This document shows positions 1-12,636 of a stretch of DNA of 64,000 nt, piece after piece. Made by a program: the position numbers and the translations under genes. Position 1 is the stretch's first letter; each line of letters starts with the position of its first letter. The DNA is taken from positions 40,236,383-40,300,382 of the forward strand of contig JACSVZ010000001.1 of NCBI GenBank assembly GCA_014706295.1, in the 5' to 3' direction. The notes beneath the pieces were generated by a model. The model had not been told where the DNA came from. It was given only the letters and a program-made list of their open reading frames with translations, and did no database searches. The DNA comes from Lycocorax pyrrhopterus obiensis (taxonomy: Eukaryota > Chordata > Aves > Passeriformes > Paradisaeidae).

Positions 1-3000
1 CCTGTGGGGTAGATGTTTTCTCCCTTTTTACAATAACTTCAGTATCTTGAATACCCTTTGGTAACTAAAATATTCCTGCTGGCGTGTTTCAAGTATATTT
101 TTCCAACTTTTCCTAAGGTTAATTCAAGAATGTCACACAGGGGTATGTCCCGAGGAAGTATGGTCATGGGTAGCAAGGCATGTGGGAGAATATGGGCAGG
201 TGACAAGGGTTGTCACCTCCGACAGTCCAGGACTTCACCACTTAACAAGTGCAGGATCTTGAAATGATCAAATATTTGAAAAAAAAGGATGCCCTGGCTA
301 TGGCAGAAACATAACTTAGCACTCTACCAGGGCTGACATTTGGCTACCAGGCACTGTGTGGGAACCTCGAGGGGAAGAGAGGCTCTGTGGATCTGAGGAC
401 ATACAAACAGACGCTGGCTAAAGCAGAGACCCCTCCACTCGACTGCATCAGTGTGTGCTGACACAGCCTGTTGTGCACTGCAGGGAACAGGAAGCCAAGC
501 CACAGGAATGAGGGGGCAGGTTGGGCTTAAGGACAGTAAAGATGAGGAGGTGTAGGGACAAGTGAAACTGGACCTTTCCCATTCAATACGCTTCAAAAAT
601 CTTTTTTCAAGGTGCTGAGCATGCTGTGTTTTACTGTTGCCACAGTTACATACACAACAGCAACTTGTAATAGGTCATGGGGGTCTTTGCAGTTGAGTCT
701 GAGGATGGACATGGTAAGCAGTAAGTTACACCTGATGAAAATGGTACAAGTATTTTCTAAATAGTATTTGAAGAAATGGAATTATCTCAAATAAAACAGT
801 GTATTTAGACAGACCTGGATCTTAATGAAAACATCTAGTGTTTTACCTTTGATTTCCTTATGAGAAGACTTCAGTACAAAGGAGACATCTGAGTCACTGT
901 CATGAATGTTAGCTGTTAAAGTTTGTGAAGACTGCTGTTCAGTGGTTTTTCATGGACTGAAAAATTATGTATTTGATTGTGCTCAGACTAGAAGTCCTGG
1001 GGTTTCTTGGGGGAAGAAAAAACTGAAAGCTTTGGCAGATAATGACAAACTTCAATTGTTTTTATGGTATTTGTGGAAGTGACCATTTTAACATCTTTAA
1101 AATATTTTGATGGTGGTTTTTTCCTTTCTTAAGTATTATAGTGAATATGTAATAAGTTATTTAAAAGCCATTTATACTCTAAATATCTTTTGGTCTAGAC
1201 ACAAAAAATTAATTTAAATTATATCTAGAGACTAGGCAGTATATCCCTTTCACGTTAACTGTAGTACATATTAGGGGGTTTTTTTCTGGCATTTTCTGCT
1301 TAAGGAGGGATTTTATCATTTCTTCTCTCTATGTAAAACTTGCAACTTTTTTTTTTTTCTGCAAAAACAAGGTGTGATTGATATTAGTAAAATGCCTTGG
1401 AATGCTACACCTTGTTTAACTGCTACGTGTTGTAAAATGAAAAAGGCACTGAGAGTTTTTCTAGCTGCATGGTTCTGTTTTGCGATTTGGATTGTGCTAT
1501 TAAAGATTAGCTGGAAAGGTGAAAAGAGGAGGCTGAAGGGATTTAGATAAATAATCTTTCACTGTGAATCCTTAGAACATCTTGGGTTTTTTTATGTCTC
1601 TCTCTGCCCTGTAAAATTCATTGACACCAGATACCTGAACAGCAAGTGTAGCTTCTTGGGATAGTGGTTTTTGTAGCTAGTGCTGTATAATCTGTTTATG
1701 TTTGTCACTATGATATCTGACTCCCAAAAATGTGGAAGTTTGATGTGACAAATTAAGATGGGGAACATGAAAATTGTGAACATAGTTGGCAAAACTGCAG
1801 CTGAGGTCTTCAGAACACACTCATCTCCCAAAATAAATATTCTTTTAAATTAGTTTTGCTTCAATTAAATATTTCAAGAATTGGTATAAGGTTTAAGCAG
1901 CTTTACAGAAATGTAATTTTCAAATTAATTGAAGTAACACGTCAGATTTTTTTCCAAGTGTATGAGGAAAAGCAGATATCTACAAGTCTAGAGCAGTTTC
2001 CAGACTAAATACAAGAAAATGCTGGTTGCCACTGAATAAGTAAACTTGAGTTAGCGTTTAATGTTTGGGGAAAAAAAGAAAGGATTCTGAAGCCTGGAAG
2101 AAATCTGAAAGGAAAGTGACTGCATTATTTTGCTCTAGTCAACATTATTAGCACCAAGATAGAAGTGAAACTTCTGATAAAGCTGGTAAGTAACCTAGTT
2201 TTTTTTCAGTGGCGTGGACTGTAAAAGGGAAAGATAAGAAGTTCCCAAGGATGTGCAGATGACTCTAAGAAAAGGACCTTAGTTCAGCAAAACTGTTCAA
2301 TTCATTGTTCATTCCATAACTCTCAGAACTCCGTGAACGTTGCTTGAGCAGGGACAATCCCAGAGCTGTTTCATTTAGTGAAGCTTTAGTAGCCACATTA
2401 CCCATAGTAATCAATAACACGGCACTTAGGGGACCAATGCCTTTTATAATTGGTGTAATGAGATGGAAGAATTGTCAACATAACTGTTTAGACTTTTAAA
2501 AGGCCTGTGACAGAAAAGAAAATCTCTCTTCATCAACAACAGCCTGTAGAAGTTTGGGGGTTTTTTCAGATTGCTTAAAGCTTTTTTCTCTCAATGTCAG
2601 CAGTGTTGGATCCTTATTCTGCAGGCATAATTTGAAACAGCTGAATATTTGCTCGTCACAGTGTGCTAGGAGACGATAAAAATACATGCACAATACACAA
2701 TAAAGCCTTGAAAAAAGTGATTTGAATGTGCCTAGACAAATTATGTGACTGTGATTTTTTTTTTTGCGTATTTACTTGAGAAAGATAAAATAGGGTTGGT
2801 GACACCCTACACTAAAATCATTTTTTATCTGTTTTGGAGATACTGATAATTCCAAAACCTAGGAACTGAAACAGAAATGAAGGAATGCACCAGCTGGTAA
2901 AGCACGAGGCAGCAATGTGTTGGTGAAGAGCTGTGTGCTCAGAACTGGAGGATTGACTTGCCTTGCACATCTGCAGGGGAAAATGACTCAGCCAGTAGTA

Positions 3001-3300
3001 AAATATGCTTACAGAAAAAGATGCAGGATGAAATTAATGTGACAAAATTCAACTCAAGGCCAGAAGGAAAGGGAAGTTGGTATTTATTTTAAACAAAACC
3101 AATTTCAGTCACTCATGTTGAATCTTATAGATTTCAGCCAGCTGTATTTTCACACCCCTGTGCTCACAAGCACCAAGAAGCCAATGTCAAAGCAGCCACT
3201 CCAGGCAGGCTGGAGGTCCCCGAGGGAGAAAAGGAGTGGTGACCCTTGAGTGAGTGCCACGTCTCTGGGGCTCTTCCTTGGCAGTAGAAAACTTTTTCAT
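1..3300. other. Intergenic, no gene recognised
   Basis: AT-rich sequence with no exon, RNA gene or repeat family that I can recognise. AATAAA hexamers occur at 790-795 and 2699-2704. Either could belong to the 3' UTR of an upstream + strand gene; DOCK9 is expected here from human gene order, but no coding exon of it was seen. The short open frames present look like chance. Confidence 0.5.
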
Positions 3301-3925
3301 TGTGCTGGTTTGGGCTGGCACAGAGATAATTTTCTTCGCAGTAGCTGGTATGGGGCTGTTTTTGATTTGTGCCAGACAGTGTTGATAACCCAGGGATGTT
3401 TTAGCTGTTGGTGAGCAGTGCTTGCACAGAGTCAAGGCCTTTTCTGCCTCTCACCCCAGCAGGGAGCAGGCTGGGGGTGCACAAGGAGTTGGGAGGAGGG
3501 GACACAGCCAGGACAGCTGATCCCAGCTGACCATAGGGACATCACACACCATATGGCATTGAGCTCAGGAATTAACCTGGAGGGGAGGGAGGTCGGCCAG
3601 AGCAGCAGTTGCTTGGGGACTGGCTGGGCATCTGTCACTGATGAGCAATTAGGCTGTTGGCAACACTTCTCTTGATTCGAGGCTTTTTTATCTTTGCTTG
3701 ACTTCTTCTAGCTTTTTTTTTTTCTTTTTGTTCATTTGTTTGTTTGTTTGAAGGGGGCATGGCAGTGATTTGGGTTTTTGTTTTATTTGCTGAATTATGT
3801 TTATCTCAACCCCACAAGTTATTGCACTTTTACCCTTCAAGTTCTCTCCCCTATCCCATGGGGAGGGGGATGCACACGTGCCTGTGTGGGGCTGAGCTGC
3901 CCGCTGGGGTTAAATACCAGGTACA
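3301..3925 (+). mobile_element. Avian ERV LTR, ERVL-like, solo
   Basis: A solo LTR of about 620 bp in the + orientation. It opens with TGTGCTGGTTTGGGCTGG, contains the phrases GTTGATAACCCAGGGATGTTTTAG, CAGAGTCAAGGCCTTTTCTG-like text and GGGGGTGCACAAG, and closes with TTTATCTCAACCC and GCTGGGGTTAAA. These match, from memory, a very common class III (ERVL-type) LTR of bird genomes. The 3' edge is decayed, so 3925 is approximate and no target-site duplication was found. No gag or pol sequence adjoins it, so it is probably a recombined solo LTR. Confidence 0.75.
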
Positions 3926-6660
3926 AATACCAGAGCCACGCAGGTATTTATATCCTTCAGCTAGAATAGTGTGATGTTCCATCATAACCTTGCTTACCTC
4001 ATCACCCGTAAGTCGTAGGGAGGGTTGCTACCTGTGTGTGTTTCCTCATTTCTGTGACTTTATGGCCTTTCCCATGCTGGGGTAACAAGCAGCAGGCACA
4101 CACTGTGCGGGAACCCTGCTGCCATCCTCCTGCTATCAGACCTCGGGTCCTCTGCTGACAAGTCATCCTGCCATGGCCTTATCAGAGCTCAGATCTCCTG
4201 GTCTTGATGTAAACAGCACATTCCTCAGCCTTTACTAGTTTAATTGCTGTTAGTCATGTCCTCAGTTATCAATTCATGCTGTTCCTTCCAACAGTGCTGC
4301 TGCTCATGCTTTCACATAAATAATTCTCACTCCTGTTTCATTGAAACCATTCTTAATGTCTCTGTTTCAGCTCCGTGGAGCAGTGTGACCGGGGTGGGCA
4401 TCCATTACAGAGCTGTGTCCAAATGCTGAAGTGCAGCCTGGCAAATGCTTTTAGAGACCATTGATGGACTCTTTCCACGAGACTTCCCAAACACATTGGT
4501 GTCATTATGGTACTATTCAACATCTTCACTGGTATTCCAGAAACAAATGTGAAAAAACCCCACCTATTTAAATTGCATGAAAACAAAGGTCAGTCTTGCC
4601 TGTTTTAATTGCACCATACCTTTAAACAATAGTATGCTAGTGTCTATGGCTAGTGTTATCACCTACAAAGTCATGCTTCTAGGAACAGGCAAAGAAATTA
4701 AATATACACATTATGTCTTGGAAAACAGCACCAGTGAAATGGATTTAAGGAATCTTCTGAACGTGGAGCTTCCCATAAACAAACTCCTAATGTAATTCTG
4801 TGGTGAAGAGAACTACTGCAGCAAGTGGATGTAAACAGAATGTGTTGTGGTGGTTTTATCCTGTCCTACAGAACCTGTGAAAACACTGTTAAACCACTCT
4901 GGTACTGGGTGGACACTGGGGCTGAGGTTTTAAAATGTTTTACTGAAGAATTTATATAAGAGCCGCAAAAATCCAAATTCAAGGAATATATGGTAGGAGA
5001 TTTGGGGGACAGCGTTTCAACTTACCAAGTTGAAATTTGAGGAGTGTACAACCCAAAACCAGTTTTTTCTAAGTGACTAGAGAATGCTGCGAGGCTTTTT
5101 TAGTTTGGTTAAGGAAGCCATAACAGAGATGGGATACTGCAGCAAGGCAAATTGAGATTAGAAGTTCAAATCAGATTCTTAATCCCTATCAACAACTCCA
5201 TTAAGCACTATCAATGGTGCTGAATTCCAAAGGTCTTGGTGCAGTGTTGCTTAATTACAATTTTATTTCAGATATAGTTAACCTGTGGTTCAGAGCTAAT
5301 GGTCTCTCTTCAGTCTAAATGCTAAAACCAAAACTTGAAATCCTGAAATCATTAGCTGTTATGAGCTAACGTTAGTTACTGTTAACCTGTTCTGTTTCAT
5401 GGCTTTTTTATAACAACGTTCTGGAAAAACAGAGGAATGCAGTCTGTAACATGATGATTTTAGAAAGTGGTCTTCTTGTTGACTGGGTTTTAACTCAGGA
5501 CAGCACATTGGTACTGACCACAAGACTTGTGTTCAGCAGCCAGATTTCAGCCAGGCGTTAATCACAGCGGAAACTTGTACCACAAGCACTCAAGAAGCAG
5601 TTTTCGGGCAACTACATCCTAATATTTCTAGTGTTTGAAGTGATTTGAAATTTATAAATGAAAAAATTCCTGGGATGCTTCTTTGAGAGAATAGGGTCTT
5701 GCATGAATGATCTACAACTTCAGTCTTGTTCCTTTTCTCTGCCTCCTCCTTTCAGGTAGCAATGAGAAACTTTATCTCAGTTTTGGGTGGTACTTATCAG
5801 CTTCTACAAGACAGGTATGTCATTTGGTCCATGCAGCATGAAAGTTGGATTTTGTCTGATCCTGTCAAAAGCAACAAAGTCCTAGGCTGAAGTTCTTAGA
5901 AGCTGGAATTGGTCAACTGAATTTCACCCCTGATGTGTCTTGTGTCCTGATTTGTCATTCAGAAACTGTTCAAACTTCATATAGCCATTTAATGATGTCC
6001 TGGGAGTGGCTGCAAGTTCTTGTAGCTGTTCTTCTTCTGGCTCACGTTCCAGATATCTGGCTGGGGCTGTGCTGCAAACTGAGTTCATTTAAATTAATAA
6101 GCATGTGACAAAATTTGCAGTATATTTTGTTGTCTTCTTTATTTGTAAAAGCTGTTTATTGAGGTGTGGTCCTCCTGGAGCTTTAAGTCTTTCATTTTGG
6201 CTTTTTTTTCCCCTTCTACCAAATTGCAAGTCACGTACACATGATATTACTTTGGAGTTATTTGTCAAACAGCTAAATATTTGATAGGAAGCATTTCAAT
6301 TCAACCTGTTTCTACACCATTTGCTTAATCCATTTATCTTGTATATTTTAATTAATTTTTATTCCTTTCAGTTAAGACTAATATGTATCAGCTTGACTCT
6401 ATCCTAAGCTAATCCTATCACTATATGTAAATTAAAACATGAACAGATCTCCCTCCTTTCCTAGCAGGATGTGTTATATTGCCATTGAAGTTTACAAATT
6501 CCTGCCCAAAACCTGCACTAAAGTGTTCTTTCCCTTTTTTATGTATTGCATACAATTTGTATATACAGTTGTCATCAGGACCATTTTTCTGGTCATATAA
6601 TAAAAAATAACTGATACATATTTTATTTCTTTATTTATTGGCAATATTAGCATCTTACTA
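3926..6660. other. Intergenic, nothing recognised
   Basis: Unique-looking sequence with no supported gene. A stretch at 5756-5814 has an AG before it and GTATGT after it, but no recognisable protein, so it is not called as an exon. Confidence 0.5.
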
Positions 6661-6745
6661 TCACAGAATATTTTGAGTTGGAAGAGACCCACAAGGATGA
6701 TAAGAGGGATCATCCAGCTTTCTCACCTTGCCTCAGGCCTGGCTT
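6661..6745 (-). mobile_element. CR1 LINE fragment, 3' end
   Basis: A short remnant of a CR1 retrotransposon inserted in minus orientation. It reads TCACAGAAT, then a degenerate form of the GGTTGGAAGAGACCCACAAG string, then GATCATCCAG. This is the reverse complement of the usual avian CR1 3' terminus. The far end fades into unique sequence, so the boundary is approximate. Confidence 0.65.
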
Positions 6746-9700
6746 CTCCCTTACTGAAACCTTAATTCTTTAAAACCTCTTTGCTAGGAGAACTGAACCA
6801 CTTCATAAAAGATCATCTGCTGTTTATCATCTCTGTTCCTTCTGTCTGTTGTGGTTACCAAATATGTCAAACTGCTGTTAAAAAACCCCAAAACAGTGAG
6901 GCACTACAATGAAGGTTAAATAGCACCTCTCTATCCCAAATAATTTAAAACACAATTAATATGACTCCAACTTCACCCTGATACAAAATGTGGCAGCACC
7001 TGTTAGGAGGATGTGGCAATGGTTTCATAATGTACAGCTGCATTGCATAACATGCATGTAAAAAATACATGTTTAATCATGAGAAGGGAAAAGATAAGTC
7101 AGGTACAGTGTGTCCCTTCTGCCTGGACTGACCTTTCCCACCTGACTTTTGGGCCAGCTCATTTTCAGCAGCCTGGCTGCTGAAATATTTTTGGTTCTGT
7201 CTGTATCATTGCTTCCTTTAGATAAAGTCCACTGGTCTTCCTCCTCACCAGTCCATCTGCAAGGCCCAGTCTCTGAACACTCCTCTTTGGCCGTTTTTCA
7301 TTCTTTTCAGATCTGGTGGCATTGCTCACGGGGAAAAAAAGGGGTAGTTTTCTTCCCTGTGGATAAGCCAGTCAGCCAAATTCCTTCACTGTGTTCAGCT
7401 CCTCTTTCAAAGCACGTGTCAGCAGCATTGATGTTCAAACAATAGTTATGGTCAGCACCAGACAGAACATCTTCTTGATATGTCATGGTTCAGCTCATCA
7501 TGTTTAAGGTGAGCCAGACACAAATACTTTGAACTGTGCACTTGTGCTACAACGGTGTCTCAAATCTCACCTCAATCCATTCTGAACATGGGCATCTTGC
7601 ACCAGAGATCTGTCTTCCTGCTTATTAATAACCCCACGTGGCAAATTGGGGGTGTTAGTGAGGATCCTTGGAGGGACAGTGTCCATCTCTGCACAAGCTT
7701 TCTGAACATACTGGGGTTTTTCTGTAGTAGGCAACATTTGCCCTATGAAAAACATCTGTGGTCTCAGCTGAGTGCAATGTAACACTTTTTTTCTGGAAAG
7801 GTTTGTTGTCCTTCAGAGGAACTCGTCAAGGGTTATTGGATGGAGTATTTCAAGCCTCAGGCACATACCCAGCATCAGCTGTTACCAAGTGAACCATAAA
7901 GGAGAAGTTCAGTGTGAATATTACCAAAACCAACTATGGCTGAGAGGCACTGTTAGAAGTTCGTGTTATCTGATAACAGAAGGAATAGGAAGTTATTTTA
8001 GTAGGATGCAGGAACTGCTCCTTGTCTCCAGGAACTGTAAGTGAATGAACATGGGAGCAAGAGGATGATACTTTGTTCTTTGACCAGGTTTTCTCATCCA
8101 CTTTTTAGAAATGTTCTCAAAACCGGAATAAAATCTATCTTTTTCAATATGAGGCTTAATGTATCTGTGGATACTTCTTTTTGGGACACACCAATAAGTA
8201 AGAGAGGTGGTAATAGAAAAGCAATATGATTTTATCAGAAAGGAAATCAGGAAGTAAAAAACAATTCAATATGTACACTAATGAAAAAGGCATTTCTGTT
8301 CTTGTGGAGAGAATGCAGATAAACCATTTCTGCTTGAACATACTTGATTTTTTTCCCATAAGCAAAAGAGAGGCATTGCTGCAGCAGTAGCAGGAATTGG
8401 TAAAGACAGCACTTCTGATCAGTATTATATTAGGTAAAAAGAATTTTTAAATGTCCTAGAAACTGCTATTAATAAAGCATTGGTTTCTAGTAGCAATATG
8501 CAAGCTTAAATATGTAACTTAAAAGTTTTTAACTCCAGTACTGAAACAGATAAATGTGGGCCCTATTCTAGTACTTGCTTCATCTGAAGCTTCCGCAGTT
8601 TTGGATGGATAAGCCTGGATTAACTTCTGATACAAAAAGTATCAGTTCTCAGCCACTCCAGTTCAAGCAATTTCAGAAACTGATGCTACATTTGTTCTCT
8701 GGAAGATGATTTTACAACCTATTTCTAAACTGTTTAATGGTCTTAAGGCCTTTCCATAATAACAAGCCCATCCATTTTAGGCTACTTTTTTCTGAGCTTT
8801 TACCTATAACTAGCTAGGAGTATTTTAAACAGCTTTGCTTTTGACCAAATGTAATTGCTTGTTTATGGAAGAAAGCACTACATTGCAGGCTAATCTGTTC
8901 TGCATCCGTTTCCAAACAAACAAAAAATAGAGCAATTAATTCTGCTTGCATGCACTTCCCCTCTTTTGTTTTTTTCTTTTGCTTTTCAGTATAGATTACA
9001 GGGAAAGATTGCTCTGCTTTTGCATCATGAAGGGACTTCTACTATAGAAAATGTTTCCTGCATATGTAGTGTATCTGTTGGCTAGGTTGAGCAATTTGAA
9101 ATCTTTCTTTTACAAGCTGTTCATGTAGCATGTGTGTGGGATCACAAGATTTACAATGTGATAACTCCATGAGCTCATTATAAGCAGACTTGATATTTTA
9201 GAATGCAAGGTATCATCATATTATATAGCCTTTTTGGGGTATAGAAGTAAAAATTTTAAGTGTGAAAATATTTGCAAAGATTCATAACTGTTCTGTTTTT
9301 ACAGATGGAAAAGTTTGGACAATTCACTGAAGAGTCAGTGTGTCAATAGCAAAGAAAGAAATAGCAAAGCTGTGAGTTCTGAACCCCTGTTTTCAACCCA
9401 TTAGGCCTGTTACTGTCTGATTAATAACAGCTCTTTGTGCAAAACTTGTTCATTTATAAAAATACAAAGTCAAAAAATAACTACACACTCTGCAAACTTT
9501 GACAGCTCAGAAAGCAGTGAAAATTAAGTCTTGCTCAATATATAGAACAAGATGTAACCTTTGATTAGGCAGCATATTATTTTTAAACGTTTAAACTACT
9601 ATAAAAATAGTGGTAGGTTTTGTGATCATTACCCTCTCCATACCTAGCAGCCATGCTTACCGGAAGAATCCTGTGCTCAATTTTGTGTCTCTTGCTGCAG
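6746..9700. other. Intergenic, nothing recognised
   Basis: AT-rich DNA with poly-T and A-rich runs. I see no coding exon, RNA gene or repeat family here. The open frames at 7149-7445 and 7772-8044 have no similarity that I recognise and no splice context. Confidence 0.5.
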
Positions 9701-10066
9701 TAAAGATATTGAGGTCCTGGAGTGCCTCCAGAGAAGGGCAACAGAGCTGGTGAAGGGTCTAAAACCTACATTCTCTGATGAGTGGAGGGATTATTTAGCC
9801 TGGAGGAAAGGAGGCTCAGGGGAAACCTTCTCACTTTCTACAACTACTTGAGAGGAGGTTATAGCAAGATGGGGGGCGGTCTCTTCTCCCAGGTAACAGG
9901 CGACAGGAGGAAAGGATCTCAAGTGGCAACAGGGAAGGTTTAGACTGGATATTAGGAAAAAATTCGTCACTGAAAGGGCTGTAATACGTTGGAACAGGCT
10001 CCCCAGGGAAGTGGTTGAGTCACCATCCCTGGAGGTATTTAAAAGACAGGTAGATTCTATGATTCT
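9701..10066 (+). mobile_element. CR1 LINE, 5'-truncated, 3' end
   Basis: About 365 bp of the 3' untranslated part of a CR1 element in + orientation. Diagnostic strings are GTCCTGGAGTGCCTCCAGAG, AGAAGGGCAACAGAGCTGGTG, a degraded TTTAGCCTGGAGGAAAGGAG and CTGGATATTAGGAAAAAATTC. It ends in the short terminal repeat ATTCTATGATTCT that is typical of CR1 3' ends. A 151-codon minus-strand open frame lies antisense to it and is not a gene. Confidence 0.88.
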
Positions 10067-11482
10067 AAGCAGTGGAAACTGCAAGAGCTCAGTCATGTTA
10101 CACCCTTTATTCTCCTTCCCATTGCATCCTTCCCTCAGCAAAAGGATTTTAGGCAGAAAGTGAGAGATGGCTATTTGATTTTCAATCTTATGAGAGAAGG
10201 AGGGAGAAACAAAGATAAAAAGACCCACTGGTGGAAAGGAACCCATCTGCCAGGATTAGGGTTCTTTAAAACATCTGAAAATAGATGTTTCCAGATTGAG
10301 CTACCAAAAAGTGTCTCTGCTCACTCTTTTCAGGATAGCTTTCAGCACCAGAATTGCAGTCATATTCATTACAGTATTAAAATTCCTGTGTTGCTGATGC
10401 TACTTTTTTGATGAGGAATATGCTACGAGGCCATAGACAATCATTTGTTTATTGGTGTCTCCAAGAGATGCTTCTGACAAAGGGAATATGTTTCAACACA
10501 TATGAATAAACATGTGCCTAAAAGAAAGAAATGGCTGGGTGTATTCCAACAACGGGTGTAGCCTGAGCAGGAAGAAGTCCAACCATTTTGAGCAGCACTC
10601 AGTAAGATCCCAGGCTTTGCTTTTGTCCTGACATGAAAATATTCTTACGGGATGTGTTCAAGTATCTGTGGGGTTTCCTCCAAAATTCACACTCCAGTTT
10701 TCAGCCTAAGAATTGGATTAATCTGTATTTACAAAGTTATTTGTAGGCAGAGGCTGAAAATGCTGTTGGCAATCTTTGGCCCTTACAACTGGGTTCCCAA
10801 GGAAAAAACCCAATTGCTGAAATACCTAAAACTAACACAATTCACTTCACCTTTAGAAAAAGTATTAACCTTCATGGTCAAATTCTTAATGATTTCCTAA
10901 AAAACTATTTCCCTGTCATTAGGTATGTTCCCTGTAATTCTGCATAACATCATTGCTCAATGGGAATATGCTGCTTCTCTTCTCTCTGGTTCCTCTTGGA
11001 AGACAGTTTCCTGTTCCTTGGAAAAGTTTTTTATGTTGAGGGAAGCAGCAAGTGACCCAGCAACATGTTATGCTGACAAGTAGATTATTTATGTGCTGCA
11101 GTTTCAGTTTATGAAATATATTATGTAATTTTAAGTGGTTTATGTACTGTCATATTATAACCTTTGTACTGAATGCATTTTACTCAGATGCCTCTGCAAG
11201 AAGGAAAAAGCTGTTGTTGGTTGGATTTCTGTTGTTGAGGTTTGGGGTTTCTTTTATTTTTTTTTTTCTTTCTTTTCAGAATCTCCCACTCTCCTAACAG
11301 GAAAATGGGTTGACCTATTGCATTTGTTTACACTCCTGCTAAGTAATAGCAGATCCTGGGCTTTCCAAGTGTGAGAAAGTAAGAGGACCTCCCTGTTCTA
11401 GAAGGTGACACAACAAAGCGAATTGTGTTGTGGTGCTGATTGGGAATCAGTTGCTCAGGAGTGTCAAGAACAAAGACAATAA
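10067..11482. other. Intergenic, nothing recognised
   Basis: No gene or repeat recognised between the CR1 fragment and the next LTR. There is a T-rich run near 11,255-11,277. Confidence 0.5.
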
Positions 11483-11487
11483 GTATA
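11483..11487. repeat. Target-site duplication, left copy (GTATA)
   Basis: GTATA lies directly before the TG start of the LTR element and is repeated immediately after its terminal CA at 12632-12636. A 5-bp duplication is the footprint expected of an ERVL-type or similar retroviral integrase. Confidence 0.7.
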
Positions 11488-12631
11488 TGTCTTGGTTTGA
11501 AAGACAGGTGTCTGCTAAGGAAGGCAGGAGCCTCCCTTGGAATGGAAAATATGACCCACTTCCCCCCGAATTGTTATAATTTTGGAATGAAGGGGCTTTC
11601 AGGCAAAGATATGGGAAAAGGAAGAACAGTTCTTTACTAGGATGTATAACAAGGCAAACCAACAACAATAACTAAGGCAGCAGCAACAAGCAGACCCAGG
11701 AACCCAGTGCCAGCCTCTCTCGGCTCTCGGGCCCTTTCCCCTTCGGTGCAGTTCCGCTCGCAGCCGGCAGGGGGCGCCGGTGGCTCCCGGCCGGGCAGGG
11801 CGGGTGCGATGGCTCCCCACGCCTGCAGGGGGCGCTGTGGCGCGAGCTCAGACGTGTCCTCCCTCACGCAGTAATGGCGGGCAGGCTACATGGCGGAGAT
11901 GGGCTGCAGCAGGAGCCTCGGAGCAGCGGCTGGAACAGCAGGGCACACTCACCCGGGGTAGCGAGCAGGAGGTAGCAGAAACTCCGCAGCTGTAGCAGGG
12001 GCTGCAGGGTGTCCCGGCAGGCAGGGGGTAGAGGTTAGAGTGCAGCAAAAAAAGGCCTGAGGCAGCGGCAGAAAGCAGCGGAGCTGGGCAGTGGCAGCCA
12101 GGCTCCTCCACAGCAGCTGCCGCACGCAGCCAGGGAAATGCGCCCTCTGGGAGGGGGTCAGGGCTCAGGGGTCGGGGTCCCAGTCTTTTCCACTGAGGCA
12201 CCTGAACGGATGGCAAAGGTCCTTTCTTTTGGTGAGGTAGGGTATTAATAAGGTCCCAGTGCAATGGCCACTCTTACGAGCAGGGCTCTACTCATGGTAG
12301 AAGAAAGGCAGCAGGAGATGGAGCCCCACAGTGGTGACGAATTCTCCCCACAGCGACCACAGCCTCTCTCCCTTCCGAACATCGAGAGAACAAGAGCCCT
12401 AGGGGCTGCACCCAACCCCGTTTTCCCAGTCTAAATCTCGTGGTATCTCTGCCCTACAGGAGAAACCCCCAGGTAAAAGAGAGAGTAGCCAGCTGGACCC
12501 CTCCCCTGAGCTGTGGCCACTTCTTTTTTCTCTCTTAAGTATCCGGTCATTATTGTCTCCTAGCAACACATATGGGGGAAAATTCCTTAGGAGAAAAAAA
12601 AACCAAAAGGAGAACTGCTAAAACGCCAACA
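11488..12631. mobile_element. ERV LTR, about 1.14 kb, with 5-bp target-site duplication
   Basis: The element begins TGTCTTGGTTTGAAAGACAG and ends CGCCAACA, so it has TG..CA termini, and it is bracketed by GTATA on both sides. From memory the left end and the right part (CCCTCCCCTGAGCTGTGGCCAC, TTAAGTATCCGGTCATTATTG) resemble an LTR that is abundant in songbird genomes. It is usually written in the reverse orientation, so this copy may read on the minus strand. No internal retroviral genes are present, so it is a solo LTR. Its middle (about 11,690-12,170) is GC- and CpG-rich, in contrast to the flanks. Open frames inside it (for example minus 11848-12264) show no viral protein that I recognise. 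Confidence 0.72.
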
Positions 12632-12636
12632 GTATA
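12632..12636. repeat. Target-site duplication, right copy (GTATA)
   Basis: This is the second copy of the GTATA that precedes the LTR at 11483-11487. Confidence 0.7.

Noticed and set aside
3456..3480. CTCF-like string in the ERVL-type LTR (CCAGCAGGGAGCAG)
   Set aside because: It has a mismatch in the invariant GG of the core and is less convincing than the other sites.
5756..5814. Exon-like stretch between TTTCAG and GTATGT
   Set aside because: Splice-like ends but no recognisable peptide and no partner exons nearby.
9791..10246. 151-codon minus-strand open frame
   Set aside because: It is antisense to a CR1 3' UTR, which commonly contains such frames.
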